64,000 nucleotides of DNA from Corella eumyota. Lineage: Eukaryota > Chordata > Ascidiacea > Phlebobranchia > Corellidae. The notes below the pieces were generated by a model. That model saw nothing but the letters and a program-made list of their open reading frames with translations. It ran no database searches and was not told where the DNA came from. Of this stretch, positions 1 to 11,001 are shown piece by piece. The stretch's first letter is position 1. Each line of letters begins with the position of its first letter. A program made the position numbers and the translations under genes. Location of the stretch: positions 13,614,990 through 13,678,989 of the forward strand of contig OY720102.1 of NCBI GenBank assembly GCA_963082875.1. The letters are read 5' to 3'.

Positions 1-140
1 TAAACAAAAAACAGAACTTCAGCCTATTCAGGCTTAAGATTACTATCATAAAAAAATGAATGCTATAGAAACTTTTTTTACAATTTGTTCTTAAATATTG
101 TCAATAGGAATAAACGATTGTTAAGTAATTTTTTATTAAA

Positions 141-1166
141 ATGGATACTTTGGAAATCATTGAAATAACAAATACAAATTACGAAATTCCCCAAAAACGA
201 TTAAAAGATATCACAAATCCCTGGAAAAATATACAGAAACAGAAATAGTCCAGCGTTACAGATATAATAAAAATAGCATTTTACAGCTTTATAACATTAT
301 TGAAAAAGATTTAGGTTTAAAGATTAGAAGCCATAGTGTTTCAGTATTGTTGCAGCTTTTGGTAACCCTTAGGTTTTATGCAACAGAAAATTTACAACGC
401 AGTGATGGAAACTTAGTTGGGGTACATAAATGCACGGTTTGCCTTATTGTACATCGGATTTTTAAGTGTATAGCTTGGCGCAAACACTTATTTGTAACAT
501 TTTCTAGTGGATTGGCTCTGCAAACATGCATGGATGATTTTGGGCAAGTTTCAGGGTTTCCCAACGTAGTTGGAGCAATAGATGGCACACATATCCTTAC
601 TGTTTCACCTGGTGATGATTCTCCTAAGGTGTTCAGAAACAGAAAAGGATTTTTTTCAGTTAATGTTCAGGCCATCTGTGATGCTCACCGAGTATTTACC
701 AACATTGTTATGCGTTGGCCAGGATCGACTTATGACTCCAAAATTTTTGAAAATTTAAGAATTCGTGACCATTTTGAAGATTGATTTGTGTCTGGTCTGT
801 TGTTAGGTGACAATGGTTACCCTCTGTAAGAAATATTTAATGACTCCTTTACTTCATCCCTTAACATTACCACGAAAAAGTATAATAAAGCTCACATAAA
901 AACAAGAACAAGAATTGAACAGTCTTTTGGCATTTTAAAACAAAGGTTTTAGGCCTTTACAATTCCACTTCGGACCTGTCTGGACAATTCAATAATTATA
1001 ATATATGCAATTATGTGTCTTCATAATTTTGCACTAAAAACAAGGCAAGAAGAAACTGGCACCTTACGATGCTGAAATCTCAGTAATTGAAACAAATGGA
1101 GAAGCTGGTCATTCATTAGCTGGGTGAGCTGTGCGAGACCAAATAACAAATAACTATTTTCAGTAA
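141..1166 (+). pseudogene. Harbinger transposase (DDE_Tnp_4 type), decayed, copy A
   Basis: Reading starts at ATG 141 (MDTLEIIEITN) and the family reading ends at TAA 1164-1166. The longest open piece (347-784) holds VVGAIDGTHI, which carries the first catalytic Asp, and RWPGSTYDSKIF, which carries the region of the second. A later piece, RIEQSFGILK near 915, carries the expected catalytic Glu. This motif order is that of Harbinger nucleases. The frame is broken at about four places: between the N-terminal segment and 347, after 784, and at least twice further on; one in-frame stop is seen after DHFED. The protein would cut and paste the element together with the Myb-like partner. This copy cannot be active on its own. 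Confidence 0.85.
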
Positions 1167-1265
1167 TATTTAAATTTAAGAAGAAATTTTTATGTTAATA
1201 TAGTTAAACTGCATAAAAATTTTTGTTTATGTGTTTTATGTAATCTTTTTGTAGCTAGGAATAAA

Positions 1266-2128
1266 ATGAATAAAAAAAATTAGAACTCTTAACTACGATC
1301 AAAGCGAAGGAGAACTGTTGGAATTGGTAAAATCTTATCCAGTTATAACTTCAAAATTAACAAATTCTTCTACCACAACTGCAAAAAAAAATGTTTGGGT
1401 TGATTTAACTAAAAAATTTAATTTAATTAATATATGATGCAATAGAACACCAGAAAATTTACAAAATTTATACAAAAATATTAAAAAGAAAGCCAAATCA
1501 GCTAATACAGAACAAAAAAAAATAAGAAAAACATGAGGTGGCCTACCACCTAATCCCATTAGCCCTTTTACACAGAAAGTCATTTGTGAGTAACAATTAT
1601 ATTTTTAGGATAAACCAAATAATACACAACGATAAATTTACTACAAACCTGCAAAACTTTGTTCTAAATAATAGCTTTAATTTCCAATAAAATCAATTCT
1701 CTGCATAACAGATTTGATGATGATGCCTTGCTGATTCTTGATCTTACTGGTAGCACCCCAGTCATGATCAAATTGTTACTGAATGTTCTTTACATGGAGA
1801 AATTTTTATAGAATGTAAAGAATGACCAGGTTAAATTTCATGTTGTGAATATTATTACCAATAAAGAGATCTAGTTTTGAAAAAGAAGTCTTTAAAAAGA
1901 AAAAGCGATTCTGGTGAGGTAAGGGAGGCAAAAATGTTACTACTTAGGCAGGAAATAGAAAATAAAAAAGAAATTCATATACAAACCAAAAAGTTACTAA
2001 TAAAGAACCAAGAAATAAAAATAAAAGAACATGATTTAAAAATGAAAGAACTTGAAATAAAAATAGAGCAAACAAAAAATGAAAAAAATTACAGAGCAGC
2101 ATGTTTAAACAACTTTTATGAAATTTAA
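1266..2128 (+). pseudogene. Harbinger Myb/MADF-like accessory protein, decayed, copy A
   Basis: Harbinger elements encode a second protein, usually with a SANT/Myb/MADF-like domain, that brings the transposase to DNA ends. Here the region contains LVKSYPVITSKL and a Trp-containing stretch (WVDLTKKFN), then a Pro-rich piece, an Asp-rich piece (LDLTGSTPVMIK) and a strongly charged Lys/Glu-rich coiled coil at 1877-2128 (EIENKKEIHIQTKKLL). Early stop and frame changes lie near the start (MNKKN then stop) and between the pieces. Gene order and homology to the other copies make the assignment good; the domain name is by pattern only. Confidence 0.65.
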
Positions 2129-3279
2129 TAGTTTGCATATTTATTTATTGTATTATTTATGTTTTTATATTTTGTTACTCAAAAAAATAGTTATCAATAA
2201 AATTTAAATAAAAGGGTTTACTTTCCAATTCGCATGAATATAATACCAAAGCTTTACTAGATTAAAAATATGATACCCTGTCCAAAATAGGTATTTACCA
2301 AAGCAAAATGCTTAAAACCATCATTGTGCATTTCCTTGTTTAGCCAAGCCAGGGTGGACGGTTTTTAACTTCAACGACATAAAAGTATTCTCTAAACTTT
2401 GTGACCTGCCCATTGTTAGGGATTGACAGGATGTTTGTAATTTCTAATTTCAATAGCTACAATAAAGGTTAAATATATTGCCCCTGTGACAACTTAATAA
2501 ATTACTACTTAAATAGTTAATTATAAATCTTTTAACCAAATTTATTTGGCAGAGCCCATATAATACTTAGGTTGTAATTGACTATACACATTTTATATGC
2601 ATTTAACAGGAGACAAAAATAGGTAAAATACCTTACAATGATATGTCCGGTACATCACTGACGATTTACGGACTGACAAACTGACTAAAGCCATTACAAC
2701 CAGTACTAACTTACTAATTATACAACTTTGCTTTGCTGTTGTATTGTTTTCCATAAGCTACCCATTAATTACCTATTGGCTCTGTCCAAACGATCACAAC
2801 AACTTTTAGGCCAAACTATTTTTACTATTAGACTATTGCCTTAATTTTCTAAACTACAAACTCAAAATGAAACATTGCTGTTCCAGCAAAGAATGCATTG
2901 CACGTGTTAACAAGTTACTAAACCAATTAACCTAAAAACTAATGAAACACGAAACAACTAAAAATTTATTTTTGATAAAGTAGTTAATTAATTTTAAATT
3001 TATCCGAGTTTAAACCACCTCAATTGGCGGGTTAACTTTTTAGCAATTTAACTTGACTTTAATCACTCCACCCTAAGTGTGATAATAAGTAAATTTTAAT
3101 TAAAGTTTAAATATTTCAGATAAATAATAAGTTATTAAAAATTAAATATTGGGCATTTTTGTGTTACTTCAAAATTTTATTTATTATTATTTTTATAAAG
3201 TGTTTTGTTAAACAGTTTTTATCCCAGTTATTTTAATTTAATTAATTTTTAATTAAAGTAAAAATAAATTTTGTTTTAG

Positions 3280-3438
3280 ATAAAGTTGAAATTATCAAGG
3301 AACAAAATTGGTGATGAAGCTGTAACATTACTGGGTGAGGTTATTGACAAGTTTGAGGGACTTGATATTAGAAATTGTCGCATCACAGAAGTTGGTGGAT
3401 TGGCCATTGCTAGAGGTTGTTCAAAACTAACATCCCCT
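3280..3438 (+). CDS. NLR gene 1: 159-bp LRR exon
   Basis: The exon is bounded by ttttag before 3280 and a GTGAGT donor at 3439. It is exactly 53 codons in phase 0 and encodes two leucine-rich repeats of ribonuclease-inhibitor type: IKLKLSRNKIGDEAV then LLGEVIDKF and LDIRNCRITEVGGLAIARG. Length, phase and sequence match three exons of the second NLR (30544, 34751, 47600). The variable residues lie around the LxLxxN beta-strand positions. The upstream NACHT exon of this gene is outside the window. Only the 3' part of the receptor is therefore visible here. Function as an intracellular innate receptor is inferred from the paralogue at 27832. Confidence 0.85.
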
Positions 3439-4346
3439 GTGAGTATATTACTTTATTGCTTGGTATTTAAAGATTAATTATTTAAACAAGCACTAGATTT
3501 AAATAACATTTATTATTAAAATTACTTTATGTAATAACAAAACTTTTTTATTTAGTTGATAAAAATATAAACACAAACTTATTTTCAATTTTATAACAAG
3601 AAGTGAAAAGGTCACAATGCCCATTAACTTTAACAATGGGTCATTGTTAAGTTACAATTTATTGTATTATATTTAAATAAAATTATTTTTTGTATTTTTC
3701 CTATTTTGAAATAATTAAAAATCAATAAAATGTTTTATTATTAAATTTCTGGTATAATTTAAGAATATTGATGAATTTATTTTATTAATATAATCTTGAA
3801 TGTATGTTAATTAGTAGTTTAATTTATTTTAATTAAACTTAAAGTTTAACTTCACTTACTAAAAATAACTACAAGAATAAAATTTACTAATTCAATAATT
3901 ATCGGACTAATAGTTGTTTTAAATTAATTATTTGAAATAGAATAATTTTTAAATTAAGTTTTTTTTTAAGATAAAATTAAACATTTAATATTAAAATTGA
4001 TTTGTTTAAACAAAACTTTAATTTTTATTAAATTTATAATTTTGTAAAAAAAGTTAAACAGTCACAATGCACATTAACTTTAACAATGCTCCATTGTTAA
4101 GTTACAATCCATTGTATTAATATTTACTAAAATAAGTTTTAGTATTTTTCCAGAATCAAATTATTTGAAAATTAAAAGTTTTAAAAATTAATAAATGCAA
4201 CATGTAACCTAACCACAAGAACAATTTAAATCTTTAGAACAACAATGTTTAAATTTAACAATCATAACATATTTAAAGTTAAAAAAGCAAATTATAATTT
4301 AACAATAAAAAAATAACAGAATTTAATTAAAGTTTAAATGTTTTAG
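3439..4346 (+). other. NLR gene 1 intron with two hairpin repeats
   Basis: Non-coding AT-rich intron. It holds two copies of a roughly 50-bp palindromic motif (about 3610-3666 and 4067-4118) built on TTAACAATGG...CCATTGTTAA. Near 3968 a decayed start of a further LRR exon is visible (aagataaaattaaac), also found at about 50970 in the second locus. Unlike its paralogue, this intron has no Harbinger copy. Confidence 0.6.
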
Positions 4347-4513
4347 ATGAAAAGGTTGGATATTAGCTACAACAATCTTGGAGATGAGTGTGCTGTTCCT
4401 TTCTCATCATGCCTCCACAACTTTCAATACTTAGATGCAAGTTATTGTGATTTTACTGAGGATGGGAAAAAACTATTGAGGAAAGCAAGCAAAAAAGTTC
4501 CAAATATGGAACT
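4347..4513 (+). CDS. NLR gene 1: penultimate LRR exon
   Basis: Acceptor ttttag precedes 4347. The exon encodes RLDISYNNLGDECAV, then SSCLHNFQYLDASYCDFTED and a Lys-rich end (KKVPNMEL). This is a capping LRR. It ends at a perfect GTAAGT donor (4514); if unspliced, TAA would be reached at 4515. The paralogous exon is 53370-53536. Differences again cluster near the LxLxxN strand positions. The exon is 167 bp, which joins in phase with the short terminal exon at 6516. Confidence 0.8.
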
Positions 4514-4795
4514 GTAAGTTTTGTTTAATATACAACATTATTTAAACATATTTACTATAGGACAAACATATTTAATATATTTAAATCCCTTACAAGAATA
4601 AACTAAAGCTAACTTTTGATAAAAGAGGTTTTTGACACTTTTAAGACTACCTTTATTTTTGTAGATTAATTATTAAATTTTTTGTTTTGTAACATTCTAT
4701 TTTTCAAATTTTATTTTTTTAGATTGTTAATAATTTTTAAGACGTACATTTACATTTTACTAGGCAAAAAGAATAACTTTAAAATTTAGACACAA

Positions 4796-6435
4796 AAAAA
4801 AACCCTAAAGAACGTTATTTTAAATCTCTACAACACAATATTTTAAATCCCCAAAACACAATATTTTAAACCCCCAAAACACAATATTTTAAACCCCCAA
4901 AACACGATATTTTAAACCCCCAAAACACAATATTTTAAACCCCCAAAACACGATATTTTAAACCTCTAAAACACAATATTTTAAACCCCCAAAACACGAT
5001 ATTTTAAACTCCTAAAACACTATATTTTAAACTCCTAAAACACGATATTTTAAACCCCCAAAACACGATATTTTAAACCTCTAAAACACAAATTTTAAAT
5101 ACCCAAAAAACGTTATTTTAAACCCCCAAAACACGATATTTTAAACCCTCAAAACACGATATTTTTCAAACCTCTAAAACACGATATTTTTCAAACCTCT
5201 AAAACACAATATTTTAAACCCCTTAAACACAATATTTTAAACTTCCAAAACACAATATTTTAAACCATAAAACACAATATTTTAAACCCCTAAAACACGA
5301 TATTTTAAACCCCCAAAACACGATATTTTAAACCCCCAAAACACGATTTTTTTCAAACCTCTAAAACACAATATTTTAAACCCCTTAAACAAAATATTTT
5401 AAACCCCCAAAACACGATATTTTAAACCCCCAAAACACGATATTTTTCAAACCTCCAAAACACGATATTTTAAACCCCCAAAACACGATATTTTTCAAAC
5501 CTCTAAAACTCGATATTTTAAACCCCCAAAACACGATATTTTAAACTTCTAAAACATGATATTTTAAACCCCTAAAACGCAATATTTTAAACCCCTAAAA
5601 CATAATATTTTAAACCTCTAAAACACAATATTTTAAACCTCTAAAACACGATATTTTAAACCCCTAAAACATAATATTTGAAACCCCCAAAACACGATAT
5701 TTTAAACTTCTAAAACATGATATTTTAAACCCCTAAAACACAATATTTTAAACCCCCAAAACACAATATTTTAAACCCCTAAAACACAATATTTCAAACC
5801 TTCAAAACACAATATTTTAAACCCCCAAAACACAATATTTTAAATCTCTAAAACACAATATTTTAAACCTCTAAAAAACGATATTTTAAACCCCCAAAAC
5901 ACAATATTTTAAACCTCTAAAACACAATATTTCAAACCTTCAAAACACAATATTTTAAACCCCTAAAACACGATATTTCAAACCTTCAAAACACAATATT
6001 TTAAACCCCTAAAACACAATATTTTAAACCTCTAAAACCTGTTATTTTAAACCCCGAAAACACAATATTTTAAACCCCCAAAACACGATATTTTAAACCC
6101 CTAAAACACGATATTTTAAACCCCTAAAACACAATATTTTAAACCTCTAAAACACGATATTTTAAACCCCTAAAACACGATATTTTAAACTTCTAAAACA
6201 CGATATTTTAAACCCCTAAAACATAATATTTTAAACCCCCAAAACACGATATTTTAAACTTCTAAAACATGATATTTTAAACCTCTAAAACACAATATTT
6301 TAAACCCCCAAAACACGATATTTTTCAAACCTCTAAAACACGATATTTTAAACCCCCAAAACACGATATTTTAAACCCCCAAAACACAATATTTTAAACC
6401 TATTTATATTTTTTTTTCAACCTCTAAAACATGAT
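4796..6435. repeat. 23-bp minisatellite, about 70 units, in NLR gene 1 last intron
   Basis: The unit reads approximately ATATTTTAAACCCCCAAAAC plus ACG. It repeats for about 1.6 kb with small variants (CCCCC, CCTCT, CTTCT, CCCCT; CACGAT versus CACAAT). Some units carry an extra TTC (ATTTTTCAAACC). The paralogous intron at 53824-53915 has only three to four units of the same sequence, so the array has expanded, or contracted, in one paralogue. One strand is C-rich in runs of four to five, spaced by AT-rich DNA. Confidence 0.95.
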
Positions 6436-6515
6436 ATTAAATCCAGTCTACGATAAAAATGTATTTTATTGTTAAATTTTTACTTTTCTTTTATCTGTCA
6501 AATTGTTTTATTTAG

Positions 6516-6525
6516 GTATTTATAA
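6516..6525 (+). CDS. NLR gene 1: short terminal exon
   Basis: Acceptor tatttag ends at 6515. Joined to the phase-2 end of 4347-4513, the reading gives NMEL-Y-L and then TAA (6523-6525). A matching acceptor and terminal reading exist in the paralogue (53944-53968). The 3' UTR would follow; a second GTAAGT lies at about 6569. This short exon is inferred from splice consensus and from conservation of its position. Confidence 0.5.
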
Positions 6526-6529
6526 TCAA

Positions 6530-8162
6530 CCACTTTCCAATTATAAAGTAACTGAAGCAACAAATAATGTAAGTTTGAACCTTACTATAAATATTAGTGA
6601 TTTTATAAGGTTTTTAAGTATTTGTTAAAGATATATTTGAAAATGTTGACAATTTTACTCAATAATTAAATTAGATTTTATCAAAATTACACCCACTTGT
6701 ATTTAACTAGGTTGTGGCCCTGAAATCATGAAAGCTTTGTTCATTTTGTTTGAAAAAAAAACATTCTGTGCAAAAAAGTAAATTGTAAGAAAATGGAGAA
6801 GTTAGAAAAATTATTTTTAAAGTTATTTTCATTCATTATTTGGTTCTTTAATATTTCTGTGTTGTATACAACGTGCTCTTTATTGTATAAGTGCTAATTT
6901 CAGTTTTTATTAACTCATTTTACAGTTTTATTTTCAATTATTAATTTTCATTCAATATTTGGTCTTTAGTATTTTTGTGTTGTAAACAATGTGCTCATTT
7001 AAGTGCTAATTTTTACTATATTTGATTTTGTGGAAATATTAAGAATAATTTACTTCTATTAAACTGTTTGTTTATTTAAGTTTAAGATTAATTCCATTGT
7101 TAAAAAATGCATTTTAATGAGGAAGTGTGCATGTGCTTTACTAATATGTAGTTTTGTGTAGTTTTTAGTAAGAATCTTTAGGTTTTAATGTTGTTATTTT
7201 CTATATATATTAAATGTTGGCAGAGAACCTCTCTTAATATAAAACTTTTGCATAAATGACAATATTAAACATTATTTTACTTGTATCTTATTAACCTATA
7301 AAAACATTTTAACTTCTTTATTGCTTTATATGTGCTACAATAAAGGCATATAGGGCATGGTTTTAAATTTTCTCTTGTCATATATTTAACCAGTTAAAAT
7401 AAATTTTAAAGATGTATGTCAATTAGTACTAATAATATTTTAATGAAATTTGGAATCTTTTCTATTATTTGGACCCAGGACATTATTTGACTTGCCACCA
7501 CTGTTGTATGTTAACCTAAATTTTATGTAGTTATTGTAGATGTGTTTAAAGTGCTTGTATATTATGCAAATATTAATTCTTCACCGCTTGCCAAACACTT
7601 TGTAGAAGCGATTAAAATTCCTAGTTTTTCAGCAATATTGTGTTTTATTTGTAACAATACTTATAAGATCATGTTTAAATATCCAGCAATGTTAAATATT
7701 ATTTAAAGTACTTTACTGGAACATGTACAATCTTAACAATTCTTTCTTTCCCACAAAAAGACCTAAGCAGACTTAAGCCCAAACTTGGACAAATAAATTA
7801 AATTTAAGAAAAGTTGCCCATAAACAACTTGTCTCCTAGTAAATGTATAGGGTCATCTTTAAAACAAAAAATTTACTGTTTTCTTAACAATCCTTTAAAT
7901 TACATTTACAAGCCTACACCTACACACTTATTTTTTATAATATTTATCTCTTAAGATTTTTTGAGGATAAACGTTTACGCAACAACAGATGTTTTAACAA
8001 ATTGGATACACACAAAACAGCGTAAACTTTTGCTCGTACAAAATTTTGGGATTTTTAGTTTTGCGAAAAATTTTACGAAATTGCACGAAATAATAAAACC
8101 AGTTTAAAAAGTTGTATTTAAATGATATATTTGGTAGTGGTTGGTGTAGTTGAAAGGTAACC
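6530..8162. other. Intergenic spacer, NLR gene 1 to DIM1
   Basis: About 1.6 kb, AT-rich, with no supported coding sequence. It is closely matched in order and sequence by 53990-56449 apart from the solo LTR inserted there. It should include the NLR 3' UTR and the DIM1 promoter. A short internal duplication (CATTCATTATTTGGTTCTTT and its variant) occurs at about 6830-6980. Confidence 0.7.
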
Positions 8163-10807
8163 ATGTCGTACATGCTTCCCCATCTTACAAACGGCTGGCA
8201 AGTCGATCAATCGATCTTAAACGAGCAAGAAAAAGTTGTCGTGATTCGGTTCGGTCACGATTGGGACCCGGCCTGCATGAAAATGGACGAGGTATTTAAT
8301 GATTTTAAATATAAATAAGTTCAATAATGTTTAAGTTTTGTTACGGCGTCAAAATTTAATATTTTCACGTATTAAGAAAAGATATTTTAAACAAAATTTT
8401 AGGTAAACTAGGCATAAGTTTAATATTTTTGCTGAAAAAGTGGATTTGTGTTATTTTCTTTACTAGACTTATTTTCTGCGTTTAAAGAAAGTTTAATTAA
8501 TATAAATTTATTAAAGAAAATTAAGTTTCTATAGAATAATATGCTGTGTAGTGTTAAGGTCCCATAATTTTAAAACAAAACTAAAAAAGAAAATCTTTTA
8601 TTGATAAAATTAAGTTTTTTTTGATCATTCTACGAAATATTTAATTTTGACATTTATACAACACAAATATTTTGCTTTAGAATTCTGTATGTGACATTTT
8701 AATAAATCAACAATTTTTAATGTTTAGACCTTGTATAGTATAGCTGACAAAGTGAAGAACTTTGCTGTTGTTTACTTGGTTGACATTATTGAGGTGCCAG
8801 ACTTCAACAAAATGTACGAATTATACGACCCTTGCACAACTATGTTCTTCTACAGGTTGTTATTTACAGAATTTAATTTTGATGGTTTTGTTTTAGTATT
8901 GGGTATATTGTTAAGCATTGGGTATATTGTTAAGTATTAGGATGACTAACTTCTGGTTTGGGGTTCAATTCCCATTGGTTCAGTGAACCGACAACATGGG
9001 TAGTGGTCAAAACACTTGGCTTCCCTACATGAGGTCCTAGGTTCAATTCATACTGCTCTCACGCTGTGGCGCCCCTGAGTAAGGAGCTATAAATGATATA
9101 AACTTCTGCTGAACCAACGAAATTTAATCAAAGCACATAAACTTTAATAATTTAACTTTATGCAAAGTATTTATATTCAGTATTTTCTACTAAAATTTGT
9201 AATTATCTTTTTTTTTGTATAAATATTAGAAAATTTTTTAAATCTTATTTTGTTTATTTTTTTAGATGCCAACATGAAAGTTGAATGGATTAAGTGTGGT
9301 GTCATGGATCATAGTAGTCTCATCTCTGCCGTACAAGGATGTTATGTGGTTTTGCATAAGGCCAGTGTTGTCACTTACAAGGAATTAGTTCCTTGCCAAA
9401 AATTATGGAAAATAAATGTTGGAGGTAGGCATTGTGATGTCATAAGTGATGGGATTGTTATAACAGAATCTGACAACATTTGTTTTAGAACTTAAATGGT
9501 GCAGATTTTTGTTGTTAAATATATTATGATGTCATATAGGTCAGGAACAATGAATGTGTTAAAGGCTTATTGTGCAAAGAATCTCGGTTATTGTCTCTAC
9601 ACGAGCTCAATCGAGGATTTCGGACCGAACCATGGAACCACTAGTGGGTGCTAGTGAAGACACTATTTACTGTTACTCTTCTGTGACGTCATACGGGAGG
9701 ATAAAGAAGGACACGGAGGAGCTCGTACTGGAGTGGAACGAAAAAAAAGATGAAAAATGGAAACATTTTAGGTAAAGTCACGTTTTTATATTTGTTTTTT
9801 TTTCACATTTTTATCCTCGATGTGGAAAAGTCGTATAAGCGACCCAAACATAGAGTAACAAAATTTACCAACCCAGTCTCGAGTTGCCTGTAGCAGTTTG
9901 AGATATTATAAATAATAGTTGTCCAGTATTTAGGTTGCTGATTAAGTGCTGGCACAGCATGAGTTCATACCATTTATAGCACCTTACTCAAGGGCGGTAG
10001 GGATTGAATCCACAACCGCATGGTAATGTAGCAAGTGTTCTTACTACTTTTTTTTTATTATTGACGTCATAATGTTTTGTAGAAACTGGTCACATGCGCA
10101 CTTAGAGGTTCTGGTATTTATGGCAAGAATGACAAAGTCACCAAATCGATTCTTTTGCGCCATCTTGCGACTAAAGTGATCAAATCTCTCACTCCACCAG
10201 AGGCACTACAAACTCGAATGTACATTGAAAACGTGGCTTGGTGTCACATGATCGCGGCCACGAAAATTCAGGTAAGGTGCTATAAACAATATGAACTCCT
10301 GCTGAGCCAGCACTTAATCAGCAGCATAATTATCAGGCAATTATATTCTATAATATCTCAAACTGCCACAGGCAACTCGAGACTGGGTCGGAGTAACAGA
10401 TGTTACTCTATGTTTAAGTCGTGCTTTAGACTTTCCCACATCGAGGATAAAGATATATACAAAAAAAAAATATCCCGAACTACCAAAGGCAACTAAAGAC
10501 TGGGTCGGGGTAACTGATGTTGCTCATAGTTTAGGTCATGAAGTCAATCTTCCCATATCAAGAACGAATAAATACATGGAAGTTTAACAAATCAAATATT
10601 AAAATTAGGTTTAAAATATTTACAAATTATTAACTGAATAAAATTGTTTTCAGGAACAAGCACATAATGATCGATCTTGGGACGGCAAACAACAACAAGA
10701 TTAACTGGCCGTTGGAGGATAAACAAGAAATGATTGACATTCTAGAGACAATATTTAGGAGGGCAAGAAAGGGGACGGGGTTGGTGGTTTCCCCAAAGGA
10801 TTACTAA
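8163..10807 (+). CDS. TXNL4A: DIM1 / thioredoxin-like 4A (U5 snRNP), three exons, locus 1
   Basis: Exons are 8163-8291, 8728-8855 and 10654-10807. They encode MSYMLPHLTNGWQVDQSIL, FGHDWDPACMKMDE, then TLYSIADKVKNFAVVYL, VDIIEVPDFNKMYELYDPC, and NKHIMIDLGTANNNKINW to VVSPKDY. This is the nearly invariant thioredoxin-fold protein of the U5/tri-snRNP, needed for pre-mRNA splicing in the nucleus. Phases join cleanly (E/TL; TACAG/G). The protein ends in KDY followed by TAA, six residues before the usual end; the codons after the stop read TKYQY, close to the family's end, so the stop replaced a Ser. Intron 2 is unusually long because it holds three HSD3B-like exons and SINE pieces. A second locus starts at 56450. 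Confidence 0.9.
8985..9115 (+). repeat. Degenerate tRNA-derived SINE piece in DIM1 intron 2
   Basis: It shows a tRNA-like head (GTAGTGGTCAAAACACTTGG ... GTCCTAGGTTCAATTC) followed by the CTCACGCTGTGGCGCC and GAGTAAGGAGCTATAAA body seen in fuller copies. It is cut off within the body and continues into HSD3B-like intron sequence at about 9125. The same junction recurs at 57281-57425. Confidence 0.7.
9266..10271 (+). pseudogene. HSD3B-like exons a, b, c inside DIM1 intron 2
   Basis: Three exons (9266-9424, 9545-9771, 10083-10271) match parts of 3-beta-hydroxysteroid dehydrogenase/isomerase. They give MKVEWIKCGVMDHSSLISAV with KINVGG, then MNVLKAYCAKNLGYCLYTSS, YCYSSVTSYGRIKK (the Y-x-x-x-K active-site region) and EELVLEWNEKKDEKW, then LVTCALRGSGIYG and RMYIENVAWCHMIAATKIQ. 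Compared with the copy at 11290, exon b lacks four bases after GFRTEP/FGP, shifting frame. Exons d and e are absent: exon c runs directly into SINE sequence. The NAD-binding first exon is not present. It is best read as a rearranged fragment trapped in the DIM1 intron. Confidence 0.8.
9826..10060 (-). repeat. SINE, reverse orientation, between HSD3B-like exons b and c
   Basis: It begins with the complement of the SINE tail (ATCCTCGATGTGGAAAAG) and runs through GTTGCCTGTAGCAGTTTGAG and GATTAAGTGCTGGC to a decayed tRNA-like head. The same SINE sits in the same intron in the other HSD3B-like copies (11560-11830, 58410-58700, 61405-61690), so it predates the array. Confidence 0.85.
10272..10600 (+). 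repeat. SINE body and tail in DIM1 intron 2
   Basis: Immediately after HSD3B-like exon c the sequence turns into the SINE body (GGTGCTATAAAC ... TGAGCCAGCACTTAATCAGC ... AACTGCCACAGGCAACTCGA) with a CATCGAGGATAAAGATATA tail and A-run. A second, diverged tail follows at 10473-10575 (GGGTCGGGGTAACTGATG). The second tail is the one found in DIM1 intron 2 of the tandem units. Confidence 0.8.
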
Positions 10808-11001
10808 ACAAAATATCAATATTAACGAGTAGGAGTATTCTAAAATTTATTGGTTTGTTGTCAGTTTAAAAAAATGAAGTTTATTTAAAACACAAAATTT
10901 TAATAATTTAATTTTATGCGTGGTATCAAGTATTTATATTCAATATTTTCTTTATAAAATTTTAATTTTTTTTTCAATTTCTATTTGATTTATTTTTTTA
11001 G

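Larger units (their letters stand above)
1..3073 (+). mobile_element. Harbinger-type DNA transposon, copy A (left end outside window)
   Basis: The 3' terminus is seen directly: the element ends in ACTCCACCC at 3073 and is followed by TAA (3074-3076), the target site typical of Harbinger. The inverted partner of this end (GGGTGGAGT) opens the other copies in this window. Contents in order are a transposase remnant (141-1166), a Myb/MADF-like accessory remnant with a coiled-coil tail (1266-2128), and a conserved reading frame on the - strand (2215-2413). The copy is decayed. It sits in the intron just upstream of an LRR exon, with the same flanking intron sequence as the other three copies. Confidence 0.85.

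Noticed and set aside
376-588. Small - strand frame opposite the Harbinger transposase
   Set aside because: Shadow of the transposase frame; no motifs.
4796-6435. A CRISPR-like array
   Set aside because: Units are contiguous 23-bp repeats without unique spacers, in a eukaryotic intron.
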